A program made the position numbers and the translations under genes. A stretch of DNA of 64,000 bases from Streptomyces griseoflavus (lineage in GTDB: Bacteria; Actinomycetota; Actinomycetes; Streptomycetales; Streptomycetaceae), in the NCBI RefSeq assembly GCF_014649995.1, contig NZ_BMUC01000024.1, forward strand, positions 1 through 64,000, read 5' to 3'. How positions within the stretch are numbered: the stretch's first letter is position 1; every line of letters begins with the position of its first letter. Below are positions 44,104-50,609 of the stretch, in pieces. Below the pieces are notes generated by a model. The model had not been told where the DNA came from, searched no databases, and was given only the letters and a program-made list of their open reading frames with translations.

Positions 44104-44954
44104 GCCGCACGCTCCTCGTCCTCGATGTCGCGTCCGGCGTACAGCGCGGCCGCCATGCGCATGCCCTCCGACCAGGCCACCGGCCCCACCTGGCCGAGCT
44201 TCAGTGCCCGGCCGGCGGTGTCGGTGAAGACCAGGGGGCCGGTCTCCGTCTCCGCGTAGCCGTCGTAGTCGCCGACCCACACGCGGGCCTCGACGCCGCG
44301 GCCGTCCTCCAGCACGGAGCACACGGCGTGGCCGCCGCGTACGCGGTATCCCAGTTGGGTCGCCCGGCCGTGCAGGAACCTCAGCTCCTTGAAGGCGCCG
44401 CCGGCGTAGTCCTCGACGGAGGCTGCCTCGGTGTCGAGGGCCGGGGGCCGGTGCCACACCTCGCGGAAGAGCTGCTGGGCGCGCTGCTCGATGCCGATCT
44501 CGACGGCGAACTCGCGCAGGTCCTCGAGGTCGTCGAGCAGCACCGGGTGCGGGAGGCGGACCAGGCCGGGGGTGATCCGGACGGTGTCGCCGTCGAGGTC
44601 GACGAGGCCGAGACCGCGCTCGGGGTCGGCGTCCCGCAGGAACCCGGCCACCACGCCGTCCGCCCCCGTGACGACCGTGTCGCGCAGGGCGGCCTGCCAG
44701 GCCGGGTCGGGCCACACCCGCGCCAGGACGGCGAACGGCACCGGAAGGGAGCGCACCATCCACCGCTCGACGTCGGTGAGGCACTGCCGCTCGTGCCGCT
44801 CGAGCCACTCGACGAGCTGCCGCAGTCCCACCACCGCGGGATCGTCGGCGATCTTCGGCGGTACGGACTTCAGCCGCCGTCCGGCCGCGTTGCGGCACAC
44901 CACCTTGCCGTCGTCGAGGGCGACTTCGTAGCCGCCGGCCGACACCCACCCCAT
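44100..44954 (-). CDS. DUF4132-domain protein, first gene of the MoxR-VWA operon
   Basis: 284 aa from the ATG at 44954, with GGGAGG five bases upstream; ATG at 44969 is less well placed. DUF4132 landmarks: DPAWQAALRDTVV, GFLRDADPERGLGLVDLDGDTVRI, VRLPHPVLLDDLEDLREF, EQRAQQLFREVWH and the closing FAGGAFKELRFL-type block. In E. coli the corresponding domain ends the large MolR/YehI protein; here it is a separate gene directly ahead of the 1680-aa protein. Possibly a WGR-like N-terminus (GWVSAGGYEVALDDGKVVC), which would bind nucleic acid; that assignment is tentative. Confidence 0.85.
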   Translation of the reverse strand: MGWVSAGGYEVALDDGKVVCRNAAGRRLKSVPPKIADDPAVVGLRQLVEWLERHERQCLTDVERWMVRSLPVPFAVLARVWPDPAWQAALRDTVVTGADGVVAGFLRDADPERGLGLVDLDGDTVRITPGLVRLPHPVLLDDLEDLREFAVEIGIEQRAQQLFREVWHRPPALDTEAASVEDYAGGAFKELRFLHGRATQLGYRVRGGHAVCSVLEDGRGVEARVWVGDYDGYAETETGPLVFTDTAGRALKLGQVGPVAWSEGMRMAAALYAGRDIEDEERAA

Positions 44955-45172
44955 GTGTGCCTCCCGCATTCACAATGATCAAGTGACGGGAACCTTAGAG
45001 CAGGGCTCTGACAACGGGTTCCGGCCCTGACGACGCGGGGGCGGACGGTCCGGTTCTCCGGCCGGGCGGGCAGGGCCATCGGGGTGGCCGGGCGCCGTGT
45101 CGGGAGGCCGTTCCCGGGCGCCCTGGCCATCCTGGGTCACGACGGCCCCTTCCCAGCGACGAGGAGCACGGC

Positions 45173-45415
45173 ATGCCCACGGACCCGGTCGGACGATTCC
45201 TGACGGCTCTGGACCCGGAGCACCGGGAGGCCGTCAGCGGCAGACCGCGTGCGGAGCAGGAGCGGCTCGCGGCCGCGTGGGAGCGGGAACTGGAGGCCGA
45301 CACCGCGCTCGACTCCCTGGACGAGCTGTCACCGCCCGCTGCGGAGGCGGAGGCGGCCCGCCGTGTCATCGGCGGCGAGACCGGTGACAGCGGTGCGGGA
45401 GCCGCGCGGGGTTAG
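45173..45415 (+). CDS. Small acidic helical protein, unknown function
   Basis: 80 aa from the ATG at 45173, behind GAGGAG. Two amphipathic helices are likely (DPVGRFLTALDPEHREAV, RAEQERLAAAWERELEADTALDSLDEL), with a Gly/Ala tail. No cysteine, signal or membrane segment. It ends ten bases before the stop of the convergent DUF4396 gene. The clear ribosome site and balanced composition argue for a real gene, but I do not recognise a family. Confidence 0.6.
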   Translation: MPTDPVGRFLTALDPEHREAVSGRPRAEQERLAAAWERELEADTALDSLDELSPPAAEAEAARRVIGGETGDSGAGAARG

Positions 45416-45425
45416 GGCCCCGCGG

Positions 45426-45875
45426 TCAGTGGTGGGCGTGGACGACGGCGTGGCCCTTGCCGCGGCCGATCATCCACTTGTTCACCGGCGTGGTGATCAC
45501 GAACGCGACGGCGAAGCCGCCGAGCAGCGCCGTCCAGAACAGGCTCTCCGACAGACCGGCCTCCATCGCGCCCGGTGTCAGCGCGATGATGCCGTTGTCG
45601 ACCAGCTCCATCACCGCGATGGAGACCGTGTCGGCCGCCAGCGCCACCTTGATCGCGGCCCTGAGGGACAGGCCCGACCGCAGGACGGCGAAGAGGGTGA
45701 AGGAGTAGCCGAAGAGGAAGGCGAGGGAGATCGCCAGGATCATGGTCGATACGTTGCCCCACGCCAGTGCGGTGCCGATGACCATGCCGAGGATCTCTCC
45801 GACGGCACAGCCGGTCAGGCAGTGCAGGGTCGCTCTCACCGCTGTCGTCCAGGACGCGCCGTGGTGCTGGGTCAT
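45426..45875 (-). CDS. DUF4396 membrane protein behind a CsoR/RcnR-type operator
   Basis: 149 aa from the ATG at 45875, with AAGGGGG nine bases upstream. Four hydrophobic helices: ATLHCLTGCAVGEILGMVIGTAL, TMILAISLAFLFGYSFTLF, MELVDNGIIAL and FWTALLGGFAVAFVITTPVN. The first helix CLTGCAxGE pattern is the DUF4396 core, and His residues sit at both ends (TQHHGAS, HAVVHAHH), which suits metal contact. DUF4396 genes often occur with copper exporters and CsoR repressors. The operator upstream (45931-45949) supports metal control, but no P-type ATPase or repressor gene is in the window. Confidence 0.85.
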   Translation of the reverse strand: MTQHHGASWTTAVRATLHCLTGCAVGEILGMVIGTALAWGNVSTMILAISLAFLFGYSFTLFAVLRSGLSLRAAIKVALAADTVSIAVMELVDNGIIALTPGAMEAGLSESLFWTALLGGFAVAFVITTPVNKWMIGRGKGHAVVHAHH

Positions 45876-45930
45876 TCCCGTCATCCCCCTTCGCTTCGCG
45901 GGTGCACAGCCGGTCACCTCCCCGCCAACC

Positions 45931-45949
45931 TATACCCCTAGGGGGTATA
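45931..45949. promoter_or_regulatory. CsoR/RcnR-family operator-like palindrome
   Basis: TATACCCC-TAG-GGGGTATA: perfect 8-base arms around a three-base centre, ending 56 bases upstream of the DUF4396 start. The ATACCCC..GGGGTAT core is the known binding signature of CsoR- and RcnR-type metal repressors. The minus-strand reading also has TATAGG, a possible -10 within the operator, so binding would block transcription of the DUF4396 gene only. Confidence 0.7.
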
Positions 45950-46083
45950 TTCCCGGCGCGGCGGAGAAGGCGGTCGAGGGTTCCGCCGGCCCGGTGGCCG
46001 GCTCACGGTTCCCCTGAGCGCGCGTCAGCCGCCACGCGGGGGGAGGCGGTACGGATCGAGGCCCGCCGCCGCACCCGTTCACC

Positions 46084-46686
46084 TCACGCCGGTGTCCCCT
46101 CGCGGCCCCGGCAGTGGCGCAGGCAGGAGGTGACGACCACGAAGGGCCAGACGGACTGAACGGCCGTCACCACCCGTTCCGCGACACCCGCGGCACCGTC
46201 GAGGTGCGTCTCGATCAGGAACCAGACCGCACCGGCGGCCATCACGGCGGTCGCCGCGCAGGCGGGGGCCGTCCGCAGCGCCCACGGGGCGGCTCCCCCG
46301 CCCTCGGCTGCCAGGACCGGCCACACGGCCAGGAGCACGAATCCGACGACGGCCACCGAACCGTGCCGCAGGGAGCCACCGCTGCTGGGCACCGGGATCA
46401 ACGCCACCACCAGGGCCGCCACTCCCCCTCCGGCCAGCGCCAGGCGCCCGGCGGCGGCCGCCGGGCGCAGCCCCCAGGCGGTGAGCAGATGACAGACCCC
46501 CAGCGCGAAGAGCGCGCCGGTCATCACCCAGAACCCCGCGGCCCCGTACGCCGCCAGGACGCTGATCGTCTGAGTGACGGGGTCGTACGCGGATCCCTCC
46601 AGTGACGCGGCGATCATCCAGCCCGAGATCAACAGCAGCGGGGCGCACCCCGACGAGAGCAGGACCCATCTGGGAACAATCGGCAT
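46084..46686 (-). CDS. DUF998 family membrane protein
   Basis: 200 aa from the ATG at 46686, behind GGTGG. Six hydrophobic helices are apparent, beginning [21 protein letters not shown] and ending [13 protein letters not shown]. The start motif [29 protein letters not shown] is the DUF998 signature (S-P-x-x-Q-T-I-S). The family is widespread in actinomycetes with unknown function, usually a six-helix protein. Its own promoter region lies in 46687-46854, divergent from the haloperoxidase-like gene. Confidence 0.82.
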   Translation of the reverse strand: MPIVPRWVLLSSGCAPLLLISGWMIAASLEGSAYDPVTQTISVLAAYGAAGFWVMTGALFALGVCHLLTAWGLRPAAAAGRLALAGGGVAALVVALIPVPSSGGSLRHGSVAVVGFVLLAVWPVLAAEGGGAAPWALRTAPACAATAVMAAGAVWFLIETHLDGAAGVAERVVTAVQSVWPFVVVTSCLRHCRGREGTPA

Positions 46687-46854
46687 CGAACCACCATAGA
46701 ACGCACCACCCGCTCCGGTATCTCGTCCCAGTACGTCACGACATGGGACGAGATGAGACCCGCCCGGCGGGAGCGTAGGGTGATGTGGGTGCGTTCGCCG
46801 TGGTCCGCGGGCCGCGGGTACGAAACCCTCAGTCCTCTCGTGGAAGGACCGACC

Positions 46855-47685
46855 ATGGGCACGGTCACCACTCCTGACGGCACGGCCATCTTCTACAAGG
46901 ACTGGGGCCCGCGCGACGCCCCGCCGGTCGTCTTCCACCACGGCTGGCCGCTGAGCGGCGACGACTGGGACAACCAGATGCTGTTCTTCCTCTCGCACGG
47001 ATACCGCGTGATCGCCCACGACCGGCGTGGTCACGGCCGCTCCAGCCAGTCGCCGGCCGGCCACGACATGGACACCTACGCCGCCGACGTGGCGGTGCTG
47101 ACGGACGCCCTCGATCTGCGGGACGCCGTGCACATCGGGCACTCGACGGGCGGCGGCGAGGTCACGCGGTACGTGGCGCGCGCGAAGCCGGGCCGGGTCG
47201 GCAAGGCGGTGCTCGCCGGCGCGGTACCACCGGTCATGGTCAAGTCGGACAGCAATCCGGGCGGTCTGCCGGTCGAGGCCTTCGACGAGCTCCGCGCGGC
47301 CCTCGCCGCCAACCGTTCGCAGTTCTACCTCGACCTGCCGTCGGGCCCGTTCTACGGTTTCAACCGGCCCGGCGCGGCGGTCTCCCAGGGACTGATCGAC
47401 AACTGGTGGCGGCAGGGGATGGCGGGCGCCGCCAATGCCCACTACGAGTGCATCGAGGCCTTCTCCGAGACCGACTTCACCGAGGACCTGAAGGCCATCG
47501 ACGTCCCGGTCCTCGTGGCGCACGGCACCGACGACCAGATCGTGCCCTACGCGGACTCGGCGCCGTTGTCGGCCGCACTGCTGAAGCACGGCGCCCTGAA
47601 GACGTACGAGGGGTTCCCCCACGGCATGCTGTCGACCCATCCGGACGTCCTCGACCGGGACATCCTGGAATTCGTGAAGTCGTGA
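46855..47685 (+). CDS. Cofactor-free haloperoxidase-like alpha/beta hydrolase
   Basis: 276 aa from the ATG at 46855, with GGAAGGA eight bases upstream. Catalytic set: Ser97 in GHSTGGGEV, Asp near 228 in HGTDDQIVP, His near 257 in GFPHGMLST. The oxyanion-hole [11 protein letters not shown] is of the non-heme haloperoxidase/arylesterase subfamily. These enzymes hydrolyse esters and, with acetate and peroxide, form peracids that halogenate in vitro; the physiological substrate is unknown. No signal peptide, so cytoplasmic. Confidence 0.92.
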   Translation: MGTVTTPDGTAIFYKDWGPRDAPPVVFHHGWPLSGDDWDNQMLFFLSHGYRVIAHDRRGHGRSSQSPAGHDMDTYAADVAVLTDALDLRDAVHIGHSTGGGEVTRYVARAKPGRVGKAVLAGAVPPVMVKSDSNPGGLPVEAFDELRAALAANRSQFYLDLPSGPFYGFNRPGAAVSQGLIDNWWRQGMAGAANAHYECIEAFSETDFTEDLKAIDVPVLVAHGTDDQIVPYADSAPLSAALLKHGALKTYEGFPHGMLSTHPDVLDRDILEFVKS

Positions 47686-47720
47686 CGCCGTCCCGGGCGC
47701 CGTCGCGCGACGCGGTCGCT

Positions 47721-48524
47721 CTAGACGTGTTCCGCGTGCTCCTCCTGCCGGGTGTCGGCGAACGAGTACGGAGGCCAGGGGCCCAGGAAGCGGATGCGGA
47801 GTTCCGGCCGGCCGGCCTGCGCGTCACTCAGCACGGCGCCGACGGCGTCGATGTCCTCGTGCCGGACGAGCAGGGCCGCGGACAGGACGCCCGTCTCGTC
47901 GTCGGGGCGCTGGTTGAAGGCGCGGTCGACGAGGTCGTCGGCGACGGCCAGCAGGCGGCGGCGGATCCCGGCGTGCAGGGCGTCGGCGATCTCACCGGCC
48001 GTGGCCCGTGCACGCTGTTCCCGCTGTTTGGCGAGGAGCCTGCGCATGCCGGGGGACCTGCCGTCGCCGTCGTCGGCCGGCGTACTGTCCGCCGGGTCGC
48101 CGCCGGTGACGGCCGCACGGTCCAGGGTGATCTCGACCCTCAGTTCGCAGCGGCCCGCCAGTGCCTCGAGCCGGCCGGTGATGTCGTCCCGTTCCTCCCT
48201 GATCCAGTCCCCCAGGCACTGCTCGGCGCTCCGGCCGGACTCGGTGTCGGCGGCGACCAGGACGTTGAAGGTCATCGGCAGGAGACCGCCGACGCGTTCC
48301 CAGACGGTGGTGACCGCCCGGCTCTGTTCCGCCACCCAGCGGCGCACCTGTTCGTCGCCGCCCTGGAAGGGGGCGGGTGCGGCGTCGTGCACGAGCGCGG
48401 CGACGCCGGTGCCGGGGACGCCGATCAGGCGCAGCGGGCGCCCGTCGAGGCCCGTGACGCCGTCGGCCGCGCCCTGCCGGTGCGGGAGCAGGGCATACAC
48501 GTACAGCGCGCTGTGCTCGGTCAT
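47721..48524 (-). CDS. Gas vesicle protein GvpF/GvpL family
   Basis: 267 aa from the ATG at 48524, overlapping the gvpK stop as ATGA. Family landmarks: the N-terminal ALYVYALL, GVAALVHDA, WVAEQSRAVTTVWERVGGLLPMTFNVLV, the central FNQRPDDETGVLSAALLVRHED, and the C-terminal ELRIRFLGPWPPYSF, which is the standard GvpF/L ending. GvpF/L proteins cap or nucleate gas-vesicle assembly by binding GvpA. This is the last gene of a four-gene operon with two GvpA-family proteins and GvpK. Confidence 0.9.
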   Translation of the reverse strand: MTEHSALYVYALLPHRQGAADGVTGLDGRPLRLIGVPGTGVAALVHDAAPAPFQGGDEQVRRWVAEQSRAVTTVWERVGGLLPMTFNVLVAADTESGRSAEQCLGDWIREERDDITGRLEALAGRCELRVEITLDRAAVTGGDPADSTPADDGDGRSPGMRRLLAKQREQRARATAGEIADALHAGIRRRLLAVADDLVDRAFNQRPDDETGVLSAALLVRHEDIDAVGAVLSDAQAGRPELRIRFLGPWPPYSFADTRQEEHAEHV

Positions 48525-48835
48525 CGGCCGGCCTCCTCGGCCCAGCGCCGGGGGTTGATCAGCTTGTCGACCACGTCGTCGACCACCTCGTCCAGACCGC
48601 GGTGCAGGTCGGCGACGGAGCCGACGATGCCGTGGTCCTCCTTGATCTGTTCCATCGCCTCGTCCAGTTCCAGCAGGGCGTCGGCCAGCCGCTCGGCCTC
48701 CTCCGGGTTCAGGTCGCCGCCGTCGATGCGGCGCATCGCCTGACGGTCCAGGGCCTCCTGGATGACCTCCACCAAGGTGACCACCAGGGACAGCACTCCG
48801 TGCTTGAGGCTCTTCTCGTCCACGGTCAGCGGCAT
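48521..48835 (-). CDS. gvpK: Gas vesicle protein GvpK
   Basis: 104 aa from the ATG at 48835, behind GGGAGGA. Highly typical GvpK: LTVDEKSLKHGVLSLVVTLVEVIQEALDRQAMRRIDGGDLNPEEAERLADALLELDEAM, then DHGIVGSVADLHRGLDEVVDDVVD. GvpK is a small helical protein needed for vesicle formation in several bacteria. It lies 49 bases behind the GvpA/PH-like fusion gene and overlaps gvpF/L. Confidence 0.93.
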   Translation of the reverse strand: MPLTVDEKSLKHGVLSLVVTLVEVIQEALDRQAMRRIDGGDLNPEEAERLADALLELDEAMEQIKEDHGIVGSVADLHRGLDEVVDDVVDKLINPRRWAEEAGR

Positions 48836-48884
48836 GTCGTGTCTCCTCCCTCCCGGCGGTCCGCCGGGCTCGTGCGCACACGGT

Positions 48885-49817
48885 TCATCCGGCGGCCGCC
48901 ACCGGCCGGGCGGCTTCCAGCCGCCGGGTCCACAGGCCGGGGTCGTCGGCGGCGAGCCGCACCTCCTCGCGGCCGGTGGTGGTCACCACCAGGACACTGC
49001 CCTCCCCGGCGGGTCCGTGCCCGGGCACCCGCCGCACGTCGGCCAGCTCGGCCGTGGCCAGCACGAGCGCGGGACGGGCGTCCAGCGGGGACTTCCAGGT
49101 CAGTCCGTCGGCGGTCAGGCGTGCGTTCCCGCCGCGCCAGACCGGGCCCGACCTCCGCGGCTCCTGGTACCACAGGTGCCCCTCGGCGAGCGGGGGGTCC
49201 TCGTCGGTGACGAGCCCGGGCGGGAGAGCGGGGGCGAGGTGTCCGGCGCGGGCCCGGGTGATCAGGTCGCACAGTGTCTCGGGCTCCTTGGCGGAGAGCA
49301 GTTCACGCCGGCCGTCGGCCAGAGTCAGCTCCAGGCGCAGGCGCTCCTCGCCTCCGACCGTCCGCTCCGGCACCAGGCGCACGGCGCTCACGCCGGACAG
49401 CTCGGTCTGCCAGAGGATCTCCCGCGGTTCCGCGCGCAGGACGGCGAGGCGCTGGTCGGTGAGGTAGACGGTGCCCGGCCGCCAGCCGTGGTAGACGCCC
49501 TCGGTCAGCAGGTGACCGCCGCTCATGCGGCGGACGACCGCCTCGTCCTCGCGCAGGTCGAGGGCGCGGCGGACGACCGAGCGCTCGGCCCAGGCGCGGG
49601 TGGCCTCGTCCCAGTCGCGCATCATGCCGTACTCCAGCATCGTCTCCATCCCCGCCACGGCTGCCCGGATCGAGACGCCTATCAGGGGGATGTCGGCCAC
49701 GGCGACGATGAGGTCCAGGTGCAGGACCGCGCCCTTGTTGAGGACGACCTCCACCAGGTCGTCGAGGGTCACCCTGGGTTCCCGGGTGGGCCGCATCGGG
49801 GGTCTGTCAGTCGCCAC
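48885..49817 (-). CDS. GvpA-family (GvpJ/M-like) protein fused to two PH/GRAM-like domains
   Basis: 310 aa from the GTG at 49817, overlapping the previous stop by 11 bases; ATG at 49796 is an alternative. Residues about 14-70 are a GvpA-family beta-hairpin domain (TLDDLVEVVLNKGAVLHLDLIV, AVADIPLIGVSIRAAVAGMETMLEYG). Residues about 95-195 (GHLLTEGVYHGWRPGTVYLTDQRLAVL, ELSGVSAVRLV, RLRLELTLADGR) and about 210-300 (EGHLWYQEPRR, GNARLTADGLTWKSPL, ATAELADVRRV, VLVVTTTGREEVRL) look like two GRAM/PH-type folds. Such domains bind lipids or proteins. The fusion is not the standard gas-vesicle GvpJ (about 110-140 aa). The domain calls are from pattern reading. Confidence 0.8.
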   Translation of the reverse strand: MATDRPPMRPTREPRVTLDDLVEVVLNKGAVLHLDLIVAVADIPLIGVSIRAAVAGMETMLEYGMMRDWDEATRAWAERSVVRRALDLREDEAVVRRMSGGHLLTEGVYHGWRPGTVYLTDQRLAVLRAEPREILWQTELSGVSAVRLVPERTVGGEERLRLELTLADGRRELLSAKEPETLCDLITRARAGHLAPALPPGLVTDEDPPLAEGHLWYQEPRRSGPVWRGGNARLTADGLTWKSPLDARPALVLATAELADVRRVPGHGPAGEGSVLVVTTTGREEVRLAADDPGLWTRRLEAARPVAAAG

Positions 49818-50352
49818 GTCGCTCGGTCTCCCGCTCGGCCGGAGGCTCGGCGGTGTCCGCCCCGTCTCCCGCGTCCCGGGCCCGATGGCCCGTCAGTTCG
49901 TTCTTCCCGCCGCTGTCCCGCAACTGCGCCTGTGCGCTGCGCCACCCGCACCAGGGACACCACTGGTTGAGCAACTGCTCGACGGGGGCGCGCTTCCCGC
50001 AGGCCGGGCAGGTGTCCTTCTCCTCCCTTGTCTCGCGCCACGCGGCGGTCTCCGTGTCCGTGCCGGACGGGAACTCCAGCCCGTAGCGGGCGGCCGTCTC
50101 GAACGAGGCGAGCGCCGCGCGCAGCCGGATGCCCAGGAGTTCGACGCCGGCCACCGAGACCATGATGTCGGCGTTCAGCACCAGGCCCTTGTCCAGCAGG
50201 GTCTCCACGACGTGCGCGAGGCTGCCGTCGCCGTCGCGCCGCGGCTGCATCGGGGACGCCGCCACTGCGGGCGTCGCGCGGGCGGACGGGTCGCGCGCGG
50301 GGGCCGGGGCGGGGAACCCGCGTTCACTCGGCGTTCCGGAAAAGGTGCTCAT
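49807..50352 (-). CDS. GvpA-family protein with C-terminal zinc ribbon
   Basis: 181 aa from the ATG at 50352, behind GGCGGGA. Residues 1-40 are a flexible Pro/Ala leader. Residues about 43-95 form the GvpA-family domain (LAHVVETLLDKGLVLNADIMVSVAG, VELLGIRLRAALASFETAARYGLEF). A zinc ribbon follows, CPACGKRAPVEQLLNQWCPWCGW, with two CPxCG knuckles, and then a charged tail. Major GvpA is about 70-75 aa without such extensions, so this is a GvpJ-like or specialised shell component. First gene of the operon. Confidence 0.82.
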   Translation of the reverse strand: MSTFSGTPSERGFPAPAPARDPSARATPAVAASPMQPRRDGDGSLAHVVETLLDKGLVLNADIMVSVAGVELLGIRLRAALASFETAARYGLEFPSGTDTETAAWRETREEKDTCPACGKRAPVEQLLNQWCPWCGWRSAQAQLRDSGGKNELTGHRARDAGDGADTAEPPAERETERRGD

Positions 50353-50445
50353 TCCCGCCGCCTAACCCCTCTCCAGCCGTTCACACCCCTCGGCCGGTCA
50401 GGTGATCGGCCGAGGCGTGCGACGGCGGGGGCCGCCGGCCGGTCC

Positions 50446-50609
50446 AGGGGGTGTCTGACGAATGAGCGCGGATGAAGGAGCGGCGTCTGGTGCGTGCGAT
50501 CGCAAGGCGCCGGAGTGGCCTCGTGGCGGAGCCACGTGGACGCTTCGGCAACGCGGCGAGCGTGCGTGCCAGACGCCGCGACGCCGCGGGCATTTGTCAG
50601 ACACCGCCT
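50446..50609. mobile_element. 164-bp MITE-like element with 19-bp terminal inverted repeats
   Basis: The left end (AGGGGGTGTCTGACGAATG, 50446-50464) and the reverse complement of the right end (50591-50609) agree at 17 of 19 positions. The interior is itself an imperfect palindrome: GCGGCGTCTGG-TGCG near 50480 against CGTGCCAGACGCCGC near 50563. There is no ORF of its own. The size, the ends and the hairpin interior are those of a non-autonomous transposon remnant or a mobile hairpin repeat. The transposase family was not assigned. Confidence 0.65.

Noticed and set aside
40214-44110. 1298-codon minus-strand frame inside the large operon protein
   Set aside because: Arg-rich frame-shifted copy of the real 1680-codon gene.
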